Of a stretch of 64,000 nucleotides of DNA, positions 36,906-45,056 are shown one piece after another; position 1 is the first letter of the stretch, and each line of letters begins with the position of its first letter. A program made the translations under genes and the position numbers. Below the pieces are notes generated by a model. That model saw nothing but the letters and a program-made list of their open reading frames with translations, did no database searches and was not told where the DNA came from. Source of the stretch: Amycolatopsis acidicola (lineage in GTDB: Bacteria; Actinomycetota; Actinomycetes; Mycobacteriales; Pseudonocardiaceae); the NCBI RefSeq assembly GCF_007713735.2, contig NZ_VMNW02000010.1, positions 1 through 64,000 of the forward strand. Reading direction: 5' to 3'.

Positions 36906-38012
36906 TCAGTGAACGATGACGCCGCGGATGATCGTGCCGTCGCGCATGTCCTGGTAGCCCTCGTTGATCTGGTCCAATGTGTACTTCTTCGTGATCAGCT
37001 CATCGAGCTTGAGCTGACCGTTGTCGTAGAGGCGCAGCAGTTTGACGATGTCGTACTGCGGGTTGCTGGAGCCGAACTGCGAGCCCCGGATCACCTTCTC
37101 GTTGCGGACCAGCAGCGCGCTGGGGATCTGGATGGTGACCTTCTCCGGATGGGACTGCCCGGTGATCACGAGCGTGCCCGTCTTGCCGGTGATGTCGAAA
37201 GCGTTCCGCACGACCTCCTCGTCGACGACACCGACCGTCACGATGGCCTGGTCGGCACCCTGACCCCAGGTCAGTTCGTTCACCTTCGCCGCGGCCTCGG
37301 CCGGGTCCGCGAAGGCATGCGTCGCCCCGAGTTTCAGCGCGGTCTCCCGTTTGAACTCGACGGGATCCACGGCCACCACGAACTTCGCGCCGGCATACGC
37401 GGACGCCTGGATCGCGTTGATCCCGATCCCGCCGATGCCGTAGACCACCACGGTGTCACCGACTCGCACGCCGCCGGTGTTGATGGCGCTGCCCCAGCCC
37501 GTGGGCACGGCGCACCCCACGATCGCGGCCACTTCGAGCGGAAGCCAGTCGTCGACCTTCACCACCGAATGCTGCGAGAGCGTAGCCCGTTCGGAAAACG
37601 CGCCGATCATGGAAAGGCTGCCGTAATCGCGGCCCTCGCCGTGATACCGGAAAGTCCCGTCGGCGAACTCGCCCTTCATCAGGTGGGCGCCGAGGTCGCA
37701 CAGGTTCTGGTGGCCCGTAGCGCAGTAGCGGCACGTCCCGCAGCTCGGGATGAAGCTGCAGACGACATGGTCACCGGGCGCGAGCCGGGTCACGCCGGGC
37801 CCCACGGACTCGATGATCCCCGCGCCCTCGTGCCCGGCGACGATCGGGAACCGCGGCACGATGTCGCCGTCGATCAGGTGCAGATCGGAATGGCACAGTC
37901 CCGATGCGACGAACTTGACGTGCACCTCGCCCACGCGGGGTTCGTCGACGTCGAGTTCACGGATTTCGAAGGCCTTGCCGCCTTCCTCGACGACCGCGGC
38001 TCTGGTTTTCAT
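36906..38012 (-). CDS. Zinc alcohol dehydrogenase, NDMA-dependent type
   Basis: A 368-residue medium-chain dehydrogenase. The catalytic zinc ligands are Cys in GLCHSDLH, His in GHEGAG, and Cys in VGCAVPTGW. The four-Cys structural zinc loop is CGTCRYCATGHQNLC. The Rossmann motif is YGIGGIGINAIQ. This subgroup (Rxyl_3153/NDMA-type) uses tightly bound NAD with mycofactocin or an artificial acceptor. The ATG at 38012 has GGAAGGAG upstream and overlaps the racemase stop by 4 nt. It likely oxidises an alcohol intermediate. Confidence 0.88.
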   Translation of the reverse strand: MKTRAAVVEEGGKAFEIRELDVDEPRVGEVHVKFVASGLCHSDLHLIDGDIVPRFPIVAGHEGAGIIESVGPGVTRLAPGDHVVCSFIPSCGTCRYCATGHQNLCDLGAHLMKGEFADGTFRYHGEGRDYGSLSMIGAFSERATLSQHSVVKVDDWLPLEVAAIVGCAVPTGWGSAINTGGVRVGDTVVVYGIGGIGINAIQASAYAGAKFVVAVDPVEFKRETALKLGATHAFADPAEAAAKVNELTWGQGADQAIVTVGVVDEEVVRNAFDITGKTGTLVITGQSHPEKVTIQIPSALLVRNEKVIRGSQFGSSNPQYDIVKLLRLYDNGQLKLDELITKKYTLDQINEGYQDMRDGTIIRGVIVH

Positions 38013-39172
38013 CCCGCTCCTTCCGTTTCCCCTGGCTTCCACTCCGCGAGCACCCCGGCCAGGGCCCGCGTGCCCGGCGGAGGCGACGACGGTTCCCGCG
38101 CCGGTGTGCCGGACAGCCGGGGTGCCGGCGACGGATGCAGCACCCCGTCCACCACGCGATACAGCTCGCGTTGCGCGTTGTGCGGATGTTCCGCGGCCTC
38201 GTCGAACGTCAGCACCGGCGTGACACAGGCGTCGGTGCCCGCGTAGACGGCGGCCCATTCATCGCGGGTGCGCGCGGCGAACGCCTTGGCGATCAATTCG
38301 CGCAAGCGCGGCCAGCTCGCCCGGTCGTTCTGCTCGGGCCAGGCGCTCGCGTCGACGCCGAGCCTCGAAACGAACTCCGCGTAGAAGTCGGGCTCCAGCG
38401 CGCCGACTGCCACATAACGGCCGTCCGCGCACCGGTACGTGTCGTAGAAGGGGGCTCCGGAGTCAAGGAAGTTGGTGCCGGGGTCGTCGCTGTGCCGTCC
38501 CGCCGCGCGGAGCCCCTGGATCTTGGCGGTCAGCAGGGCCACCCCGTCGACCATCGCGGCGTCGACGACCTGCCCGCAGCCCGACGACCGGGCCTCCAGC
38601 ACCGCGCACACGATGCCGAACGCCGCCACCATCCCGCCGCCCGCGTAGTCGCCGAGGAGGTTCAACGGCGGGCGCGGTGGTTCACCTGCTCTGGCCATCG
38701 CGTGCAGAGCGCCACTCTGTGCCACGTAATTGATGTCGTGACCCGCGTGCTGCGCGAGCGGCCCGCTTTGGCCGTAACCGGTGAGCCTGGCGTACACGAG
38801 CCGAGGATTGCGCCGGCGTAGCTCCGCGGGCCCTAAGCCGAGACGCTCGGCGACGCCGGGCCGATAGCCTTCGATGAAGACGTCCGCTGCCTCGGCGAGG
38901 CGCAGCACCGATTCGACGCCCGCCGGGTCCTTCAGATCGGCCTCGACGGACACGACCCCCCGGTTGGCGAGATCGTGCTCGGGCCCCATGCCTTCGGTCT
39001 GGCTCAACGCGCGCGCCCGCCGCTTCGGCGGCCGGACCACGCGGACGACTTCGGCCCCCATGTCCGCCAGCACCATCCCGGTGAACGGGGTGGGTCCCAT
39101 CCCGGCGAGCGCGACGACCCGGACACCGGCGAGCGGGCCGGAATTGTGCACTGGCATAGCCTTTTCCCTCAC
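38009..39172 (-). CDS. Alpha-methylacyl-CoA racemase-like CaiB/BaiF protein
   Basis: A 387-residue CaiB/BaiF-family protein. It carries the racemase catalytic set rather than a plain transferase set: GHDINYVAQSGAL (His145-Asp146), LLGDYAGGGM (Asp175) and VGALEPDFY (Glu260). AMACR-type enzymes invert the 2-methyl centre of branched acyl-CoAs so that dehydrogenases can act on them. The start is GTG 39172; ATG 39157 is an alternative. It is coupled to the alcohol dehydrogenase by an ATGA overlap and follows the CoA lyase by 12 nt. Confidence 0.85.
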   Translation of the reverse strand: MREKAMPVHNSGPLAGVRVVALAGMGPTPFTGMVLADMGAEVVRVVRPPKRRARALSQTEGMGPEHDLANRGVVSVEADLKDPAGVESVLRLAEAADVFIEGYRPGVAERLGLGPAELRRRNPRLVYARLTGYGQSGPLAQHAGHDINYVAQSGALHAMARAGEPPRPPLNLLGDYAGGGMVAAFGIVCAVLEARSSGCGQVVDAAMVDGVALLTAKIQGLRAAGRHSDDPGTNFLDSGAPFYDTYRCADGRYVAVGALEPDFYAEFVSRLGVDASAWPEQNDRASWPRLRELIAKAFAARTRDEWAAVYAGTDACVTPVLTFDEAAEHPHNAQRELYRVVDGVLHPSPAPRLSGTPAREPSSPPPGTRALAGVLAEWKPGETEGAG

Positions 39173-39184
39173 CTCGGGCCCGGG

Positions 39185-40072
39185 TCAGACGCCGATCGCG
39201 TCGGCCAGTTCGAGGACACCCTCGGCGGTCCTGGCATGGGCGAGGTCGATGTGCATCCCCTCGAAATCCACGGCCCCATGGCCTTCCGCGGCCGCCTTGT
39301 GGAAGGCCTCGACCATCCGGCGGTAGAAGGCGACGGTCTCGGGCGAGGGGGTGAAGATCTCGTTCGACGGCCCGACGTGCGAAGGGTGGATGCACATCAT
39401 GCCGCGGAAACCGAGGCGCCTGCTGTCCTCGGCGAACCGGCGGAATCCCGCCAAGTCCGTCAGGTCCTGCCACACGCCGGTAAGCGGGTGGTGCAGGCCG
39501 GAAGCGCGCGCCGCCAGGATGATCCGGCTGCGCACGTACAGCGACTCGAGTCCCTCCACGGTGAACTCGAAACCGAGGGAACGCCCCACATCGGCGTTCG
39601 GCCCAGTGCCACCGAGCAGACTGGCGATCCGCGGGCTCGCGGCGGCGATCTCCTCGCAGCGCGCCATCGATTCCGCGGTCTCGTACGTGATGATCAGGCC
39701 GACGCTGCCCGGCGCGAGTCCTTCCCGCTCCTCGATGTGGGACACGATCGCGTCGATCCGCACGACCTCCTCCGCCGAGAACACCTTCGGCAGGACAAGG
39801 CCGGCGAGACCGGCGGTAACCACGGACTCGACGTCGGCGCCGAACAGCGCGCTGTCGAAACTGTTGGGCCGCACCCACAAATCGGCACGCGTGTCCTCGC
39901 CGCCGAGCCTGCCGATGGTCTCCCGGACCAGGTTCCGGGCCTCCGCCTTCTGCGCGGCGGGCACCGCGTCCTCCAGGTCCAGGATCAACGCGTCGGCGCC
40001 CGCGGCCACCCCCTTTTCAGCCCAGGACGACTTGTGGCCGGGAACGAACAGCATCGATCGGTACGGCTTCAA
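39185..40072 (-). CDS. HpcH/HpaI (CitE-like) beta-hydroxyacyl-CoA lyase
   Basis: A 295-residue TIM-barrel lyase of the CitE/malyl-CoA lyase family. Motifs are RSMLFVPGHK, LDLEDAVP (metal/acid pair), WVRPNS, LPKVFS, YETAES and GGTGPNADVG. It should cleave a beta-hydroxyacyl-CoA (malyl-, methylmalyl- or citramalyl-CoA type) into two products with Mg2+. The order lyase, acyl-CoA dehydrogenase, MaoC hydratase resembles mycobacterial Rv2498c-Rv2500c and ethylmalonyl-CoA-type modules. Its exact substrate is unknown. Confidence 0.85.
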   Translation of the reverse strand: MKPYRSMLFVPGHKSSWAEKGVAAGADALILDLEDAVPAAQKAEARNLVRETIGRLGGEDTRADLWVRPNSFDSALFGADVESVVTAGLAGLVLPKVFSAEEVVRIDAIVSHIEEREGLAPGSVGLIITYETAESMARCEEIAAASPRIASLLGGTGPNADVGRSLGFEFTVEGLESLYVRSRIILAARASGLHHPLTGVWQDLTDLAGFRRFAEDSRRLGFRGMMCIHPSHVGPSNEIFTPSPETVAFYRRMVEAFHKAAAEGHGAVDFEGMHIDLAHARTAEGVLELADAIGV

Positions 40073-40155
40073 CGGACCCGCTCTCCTCTATTACGCATGG
40101 CCCGTGCTTCGTCCCGGACGCCGCCGGTGGTTCACGCGGCGCCCGGGATCGGGGG

Positions 40156-41316
40156 TCAGTAGGACTTCGGCAGGCCGAGCACCTTGGTCGAGATGTAGTT
40201 CATGACCATTTGCTGCGAGATCGGGGCGATCTTCAGCAGCCGGGACTCACGCCAGAACCGCTCGATGTGGTACTCCTTCGCGAACGAGTACCCGCCGAAC
40301 GTCTGCATCGCCCGGTCGCAGGCCTCGAACCCGGCCTCCCCGCCGAGGAACTTCGCGGTGTTGGCCTCGGGGCCGCACGGCTGCCGGGCGTCGAACAGCC
40401 CCGCCGCCTTCATCGCCACCATTTCCGCCGCTTCGAGGCGCATCCACGAGTCGGCGAGCGGGTGCGCGATGCCCTGGTTCTTGCCGATGGGCCGGTCGAA
40501 CACCACGCGCTCGTTGGCGTATTTGACCGCCATGTCGAGCGCCGTGCGGCCGAGCCCGATCATCTCCATCGCGACCACGATGCGTTCGGGGTTGAGCCCG
40601 TCCAGCAGGTAGGTGAACCCGCGGTCGACCTCGCCGACGACCTCGTCGTCCCGCACTTCGAGGTTGTCGATGAACAGCTCGTTGGAGTCCACCGCCGAGC
40701 GCGCCATCTTCTCGATCTCGCGCACCGTGATCCGCTCGCGGTTCAGGTCCGTGAAGAACAACGTCATGCCGCGCATGGGATTGGCGTCGTCGCGCGGGGA
40801 GGTCCTGGCGAGCAGGAGGATCTTCTTGGCGTTCTGGGCGTTGGTGATCCACACCTTCTGCCCGTTGATGACCCACCCACCGTCCGTCTTCTTCGCGCGC
40901 GTGGTGATCCGCGAGGTGTCCACGCCCGCGCCAGGCTCGGTGACGCCGAAGGCCATCAGGGATTCACCCGCGGCGAGCTTGGGCAGGAACTTGCGCTTCA
41001 TCTCCTCCGAACCGTGCCGCAGCACCGGCCCCGGCGGGAAGATGTAGAAGTGGATGGCGGACGCGCCGGCCGCGCCGCCCGAAGCGGCGACCTCGTGCAG
41101 CATGACCGCAGCCTCGGTGAGGCCCAGCCCCAGGCCGCCGTATTCCTCGGGGATCATCACGCCGAGCCAGCCGCCGTCGGCGAACGCCTTGACGAACTCC
41201 CAGGGGTATTCGCCCTTCTTGTCCTTGTCCCGCCAGTAGTCGAGGTCGAACTTCCGAGCGAGTTCCCTGGTCGTCTTGCGAATGAGCTCGAGGTCGTCCG
41301 CGTTGGGGGTACTCAT
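40156..41316 (-). CDS. Acyl-CoA dehydrogenase
   Basis: A 386-residue flavoprotein. It shows LGVMIPEEYGGLGLG, FGVTEPGAG, KVWITNAQNA, and MQTFGGYSFAKEYHIERFWRES. The usual YEGTSEIQ near the C-terminus, which carries the catalytic Glu in many family members, is replaced by KIAPISQQMVMNY. This places it in a variant subgroup whose base must lie elsewhere. It introduces the alpha-beta double bond before the adjacent MaoC hydratase. It lies between the CoA lyase and maoC genes in the same operon. Confidence 0.88.
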   Translation of the reverse strand: MSTPNADDLELIRKTTRELARKFDLDYWRDKDKKGEYPWEFVKAFADGGWLGVMIPEEYGGLGLGLTEAAVMLHEVAASGGAAGASAIHFYIFPPGPVLRHGSEEMKRKFLPKLAAGESLMAFGVTEPGAGVDTSRITTRAKKTDGGWVINGQKVWITNAQNAKKILLLARTSPRDDANPMRGMTLFFTDLNRERITVREIEKMARSAVDSNELFIDNLEVRDDEVVGEVDRGFTYLLDGLNPERIVVAMEMIGLGRTALDMAVKYANERVVFDRPIGKNQGIAHPLADSWMRLEAAEMVAMKAAGLFDARQPCGPEANTAKFLGGEAGFEACDRAMQTFGGYSFAKEYHIERFWRESRLLKIAPISQQMVMNYISTKVLGLPKSY

Positions 41317-41354
41317 GACTTGTCTCCTGGATTTCTCGTGGATCGGTGGACGCC

Positions 41355-41828
41355 TCAGCTCGCCGCGGCTGCCTTTTCGGCGGGGAGCTTCAGCATCAGC
41401 CCGGCACGACGGCAGTCGCAGACGATCTCGTCGCGCTGGTTGATCGCCTGGTGGCGGAAGAAGACGATGCCCGAGTCGTCCCGGCTCTTGGACAGGCGTT
41501 TGCCGATGACTTCGGTCCGCACCCGGATGGTGTCCCCGTGGAACACCGGCTTGGGGAACTTGACCTCTTCGAAGCCCAGGTTGCCCAGCGTCGTGCCGTG
41601 CGTGGTGTCCTGCATGCAGATGCCGCCCACCAGGCCGAGGATGAACAGGCTGTTCACCAGCCGCTGCCCGTAGATGGTGCCCTTCGAGTACTCCGCGTCC
41701 AGGTGCAGCGGCGCGAGGTTCAGCGTCATGTTGCTGAACAACATGTTGTCCGCCTCGGTCACGGTGCGGCGCGTGGCATGTTCGAAGACGGCACCCTCTT
41801 CGAACTCTTCAAAGTACAGCCCAGGCAT
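41355..41828 (-). CDS. MaoC-like enoyl-CoA hydratase (mesaconyl/itaconyl-CoA hydratase-like)
   Basis: A 157-residue hot-dog protein. The hydratase motif region reads TEADNMLFSNMTLNLAPLHLD, followed by YGQRLVNSLFILGL and GNLGFEEVKFPKPVFHGDTI, a pattern common in MaoC enzymes acting on branched C4-C5 acyl-CoAs. ATG 41828 has an AGGAGG box. It is the first gene of a leftward operon with the acyl-CoA dehydrogenase and CoA lyase, so dehydrogenation, hydration and cleavage form one route. The promoter region upstream carries copies of the ATATATAAT element. Confidence 0.85.
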   Translation of the reverse strand: MPGLYFEEFEEGAVFEHATRRTVTEADNMLFSNMTLNLAPLHLDAEYSKGTIYGQRLVNSLFILGLVGGICMQDTTHGTTLGNLGFEEVKFPKPVFHGDTIRVRTEVIGKRLSKSRDDSGIVFFRHQAINQRDEIVCDCRRAGLMLKLPAEKAAAAS

Positions 41829-41993
41829 GGGTTCCTCCTGCTTTGCCGAGCGAATCCTCGTGGGGGCCTTGCGGTCTCCAGGCGACGAGAGATTGCTGTT
41901 CCGATGTGTCACCGGCGGCGCGTTGGGGCCACTGGGACGCCCTGACGGGGCGCCCGCCGGCGACCAAGCTTCTCTTCCTACCGACCGGCTGAG

Positions 41994-42022
41994 CATACTT
42001 CATATATAATGTTCTCACAAGC
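41994..42022. promoter_or_regulatory. ATATATAAT element, copy 1
   Basis: The sequence catacttcatatataatg followed by ttctcac lies about 170 nt before the maoC start, in the maoC-HIBADH divergent region. It shares ACTTCATATATAAT with copy 3. Confidence 0.6.
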
Positions 42023-42380
42023 TCGCCGATCAAACTCGCCTCACCAGCGGTTTCCCCTGGCCCCCATCGAGGAGATGCGGCCAGGTGGCGATCCGGAGGC
42101 CGGGCGCGCGCGAGACTGAAGAACACCGGAACCGCATCATATATCGTGCTTTGAACACTGTTTCAGCGCGAGACCGGCACAGCGGGTCCGCCGGATGCCG
42201 ATCACGACAAGAACCCTCGCCGGGATCGACCCGCCGTCTCCCACGCGCCCGGCCCCAGTCAAGCCAGCGCGCCAAATCCGACCTTTCATCGGACAGAGCA
42301 TTCAAGGACGTTCTTTCCGATACGGCACTACGGTCGGTCGCAAAACCCCACTCCGCCGGACCTTCCACGAGCGGTGTACA
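42023..42380. other. Long divergent intergenic region
   Basis: No convincing gene is seen between the maoC start and the start of the 3-hydroxyisobutyrate dehydrogenase-like gene. It holds three AT-rich regulatory elements (copies 1-3) and otherwise GC-rich sequence. Confidence 0.5.
42135..42160. promoter_or_regulatory. ATATATAAT element, copy 2 (variant)
   Basis: The sequence gcatcatatatcgtgctttg then aacactg. The half ATATATCGT departs from the consensus, but the following GCTTTGAACAC matches the copy at 46.49 kb (GTTCTGAACAC). Confidence 0.5.
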
Positions 42381-42385
42381 AAAAC

Positions 42386-42410
42386 CATACTTCATATATA
42401 ATACTGAGAA
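42386..42410. promoter_or_regulatory. ATATATAAT element, copy 3
   Basis: The sequence catacttcatatataatact then gagaa, 55 nt before the ATG of the 3-hydroxyisobutyrate dehydrogenase-like gene. TATAAT at its centre would fit a -10 box with transcription starting just downstream. Confidence 0.65.
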
Positions 42411-42464
42411 TTCCGTCGCGCACTGACATTTCCCGCTCATCGTCGAACCGAGGAGGCTGTCCGC

Positions 42465-43352
42465 ATGACGATCGGCTACGTGGGTCTGGGCGCTATGGGC
42501 GGTGCACTGGCCGCCAGGCTGCTCCGGAAACACCCGCTACTGGTGCACGACAAGGACCGTGACACGACCGCCCACTTCGAAGAGCTCGGTGCCGTCGTCG
42601 CACGGAGCGCGGCCGAAGTCGCGAGCGGGTGCGACACGATCTTCCTCTGCCTGCCGACTTCGGACCACGTCCGCTCGGTCGTATTCGGCCGGGACGGACT
42701 GCTCGGCTCGGCGCGGCCGGGCACGACGATCATCGACCAGACGACCGGGGACCCGCACGCCACCCGGGAAATGGCCGAAGAGCTCGCCCGCCATGAGGTG
42801 ACTCTCGTGGACGCGCCGGTCAGCGGGGGCAGGGCAGGGGCGGCCGCGGGCACGATCGCGATCATGATCGGCGCGAGCGCGACGGGGTTCGCGCGGGTCC
42901 GGCCCGTGCTCGGCGCGATCAGCCCGAACGTCTTCCACGCCGGGCCGGTCGGCGCCGGGCACACCATCAAACTCGTCAACAACCTCCTGTCCGGAGCGCA
43001 GCGGTTTCTCGCCTTCGAGGGCGTGGCGCTCGCGGCCAAGAACGGCATCGACCCCCGCACGGCCGTGGAGATCCTGCAGGCGAGCGGGGGCCGTAACGCC
43101 TACCTGGAGCGGGTCATGATCCCGCAGGTCGTCGAGGGCAGGCTCGACATCGGCTTCACCCTCGGCCTGGCGCACAAGGATGTCCGGCTCGCGTGCGAGC
43201 TCGGCGGGGACTCGGGTGTCCCCACGCCCTACGGCGATCTGACGCTGTCGCTGCTGCAGAACGCTCTGGACGAGAACGGCGCCGGCGCGCAGGTCGACAC
43301 CGCCGCGCGGATCGTCGACCGGCTGGCCGGTACGCGGGTCGTGCCCTCTTGA
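42465..43352 (+). CDS. 3-hydroxyisobutyrate dehydrogenase-family oxidoreductase
   Basis: A 295-residue NAD(P)-dependent beta-hydroxyacid dehydrogenase. It has the Rossmann GYVGLGAMGGALA at the start, FLCLPTS, the substrate loop DAPVSGGRAGA, and catalytic Lys in TIKLVNN. It probably oxidises a branched beta-hydroxy acid to a semialdehyde. A GAGGAGG box precedes ATG 42465. It heads a rightward operon with the cupin and CoA-transferase genes. Confidence 0.88.
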   Translation: MTIGYVGLGAMGGALAARLLRKHPLLVHDKDRDTTAHFEELGAVVARSAAEVASGCDTIFLCLPTSDHVRSVVFGRDGLLGSARPGTTIIDQTTGDPHATREMAEELARHEVTLVDAPVSGGRAGAAAGTIAIMIGASATGFARVRPVLGAISPNVFHAGPVGAGHTIKLVNNLLSGAQRFLAFEGVALAAKNGIDPRTAVEILQASGGRNAYLERVMIPQVVEGRLDIGFTLGLAHKDVRLACELGGDSGVPTPYGDLTLSLLQNALDENGAGAQVDTAARIVDRLAGTRVVPS

Positions 43353-43374
43353 ACACCGGAAAAGGAGAAAACGC

Positions 43375-43776
43375 ATGCTGATCGTGGTCAGGCAGGGAGC
43401 AAACGCCTGCTCGGCGCGCTCGGAAGGGCCCTACACCGGCGAACTGTGGCGCGACCTGCTGCACCAGGACGAGCAGGGAAACGCCTTCGGGAACGTCTTC
43501 TTCACCCCGTGCGGGCGAACCTACTGGCACAGCCACCCAGGCGGCCAGCTCCTCGTGGTGCAGCACGGCGAAGGGCTCATCGGAGACGAACAGGAGACCA
43601 TCCGGATTGCCGCGGGCGATCTCGTGTGGACTCCGGCCGGTACCCGCCATTGGCACGGCGCCACCTCGGCGCGCACGATGATGCACCTGGCCATCACCTT
43701 CGGCGGGGTGGACTGGCAGGAGGAGCTGTCGGACGAGGAATACGCGGAAGCCGAAGCGCGCGCGCGGCCGTCATAG
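43375..43776 (+). CDS. Cupin-domain protein
   Basis: A 133-residue single-cupin protein. Metal-binding motif 1 is seen as TYWHSHPGGQ, and motif 2 around WTPAGTRHWHG. Proteins of this small RmlC-like type are often lyases, isomerases or thioesterase-like helpers in aromatic or branched-acid catabolism. It starts 22 nt after the dehydrogenase with an AAGGAG box. No specific reaction can be assigned. Confidence 0.82.
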   Translation: MLIVVRQGANACSARSEGPYTGELWRDLLHQDEQGNAFGNVFFTPCGRTYWHSHPGGQLLVVQHGEGLIGDEQETIRIAAGDLVWTPAGTRHWHGATSARTMMHLAITFGGVDWQEELSDEEYAEAEARARPS

Positions 43777-43829
43777 CCCGCGACCGGAGACCAGCGCAAC
43801 GGACACCACCAGAGAGTGCGAGACCAGCA

Positions 43830-45002
43830 ATGACCGAAAAACCCCTGGCCGGAATCCGAGTTCTCGAAATCGGCGGGTACATCTCCCTCCCCTACGCGAC
43901 CGCGCTGCTGTGCAGCCTCGGGGCCGAGGTCGTCAAGGTGGAGAAGCCCGGCACCGGCGAGGACTTCCGGCGCCAGATGGACGACAAGAGCCCGTACTTC
44001 GTCCAGTTCAACACCGGGAAACGCAGTCTCGCGGTCGATCTCAAGAACCCCGTCGGCGTGGAGTTCGTGAAGTCCCTCGTACCGCACTTCGACGTAGTCC
44101 TCGAGAACCTCCGGCCGGGCAAGACGGCCGCGCTCGGCCTCGGCCCGGAGGTCTGCCGGGCGTTGAAGCCGGATCTCGTCTACGGCTCCGTTTCCGGCTT
44201 CGGCAGCGGCGGGCCCCTCGAACAGCGCCCGGCCTACGACTCCATCGGCCAGTCCTACGGCGGCCTGTATTCGCTGCTGTCCGACGCCGGGTCGAACCAG
44301 CTGGCCGGGGGCGCGTCGGCCGATCTGGTCACGGCCCTGTGCACCGTCACGGGTGTGCTGGCGGCGCTCTGCGGGCGGGCCGCCACAGGGCGCGGGAGCC
44401 ACGTGGAAACGTCGATGATGGAATCGATCAGCGCCCTCACCATCGACGCCATCACCCTGTACTGCGACTCCGGGGTCACCCCCACCCGCCAGAGCCGGCA
44501 TCCGCAAGGACAGGTCTTCTGTCTCAAGACCTCCTCCGGCGTCTACGTCACAGTGCACCTCTCGTCCTCCCAGAAGTTCTTCGAGGCGCTCTGCGAAGCG
44601 GTCGGCAGGCCGGACCTGGCGACCGACCCGCGCTTCGCCCGGTACAACGCCCGGCAGGAGCACTACTTCGAGCTCGTCGGCATCCTCGAAACCGAGTTCG
44701 TCAAGGAACCCGCGGAGTATTGGGAAGCCCGGCTCACCGAGTACGACGTCCCGTTCGCGCCGGTGCTGAGCATCGCGGAGTACGTGAACCACCCGCAGAC
44801 CGAATGGCTCGACCTCATCGCCAAGGACCGCGAGGACACGGTCCTGGTCCGGCCGCCCTGGAAGTTCGACGGCGAACGGCCGCACCGCGTCCCCGACGCG
44901 CCCCGGGTCGGCGAGGACACCCGCGATCTCGCCGAGGAGGTCCTGGACGCCGACCGGATCGAGCACCTGCTCGAGACCGGCGTCCTGTACAGCGACAAAT
45001 AA
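43830..45002 (+). CDS. CaiB/BaiF class III CoA-transferase
   Basis: A 390-residue family III CoA-transferase. It opens with LAGIRVLEIGGYISLPYAT and continues with ADMGAEVVK-like LGAEVVKVEKPGTGE and NTGKRSL. The catalytic Asp of the transferases lies in GGASADLVTAL, followed by GRGSHVETSM. It lacks the AMACR His/Glu set of the other CaiB-type protein in this cluster. It likely activates the imported carboxylic acid by transferring CoA from a donor thioester. ATG 43830 fits the family start. A strong terminator follows. Confidence 0.87.
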   Translation: MTEKPLAGIRVLEIGGYISLPYATALLCSLGAEVVKVEKPGTGEDFRRQMDDKSPYFVQFNTGKRSLAVDLKNPVGVEFVKSLVPHFDVVLENLRPGKTAALGLGPEVCRALKPDLVYGSVSGFGSGGPLEQRPAYDSIGQSYGGLYSLLSDAGSNQLAGGASADLVTALCTVTGVLAALCGRAATGRGSHVETSMMESISALTIDAITLYCDSGVTPTRQSRHPQGQVFCLKTSSGVYVTVHLSSSQKFFEALCEAVGRPDLATDPRFARYNARQEHYFELVGILETEFVKEPAEYWEARLTEYDVPFAPVLSIAEYVNHPQTEWLDLIAKDREDTVLVRPPWKFDGERPHRVPDAPRVGEDTRDLAEEVLDADRIEHLLETGVLYSDK

Positions 45003-45009
45003 GCGACGG

Positions 45010-45041
45010 AAGAGGGGCGGGCCACGTGGCCCGCCCCTCTT
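45010..45041. terminator. Perfect 16-bp hairpin between convergent genes
   Basis: aagaggggcgggccac (45010-45025) is directly followed by its exact complement gtggcccgcccctctt (45026-45041). It lies between the CoA-transferase stop and the convergent MmgE/PrpD stop and should terminate both. Confidence 0.85.
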
Positions 45042-45056
45042 GTGCACTGTGGACAG

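Noticed and set aside
38009..39172. Itaconate or mesaconate CoA-transferase as the function of the first CaiB-family gene
   Set aside because: The His/Asp/Asp/Glu pattern is that of alpha-methylacyl-CoA racemase, so the transferase reading was dropped for this gene.
40210..41673. 487-codon plus-strand frame opposite the acyl-CoA dehydrogenase
   Set aside because: Antisense shadow. The minus-strand dehydrogenase has all its family motifs.
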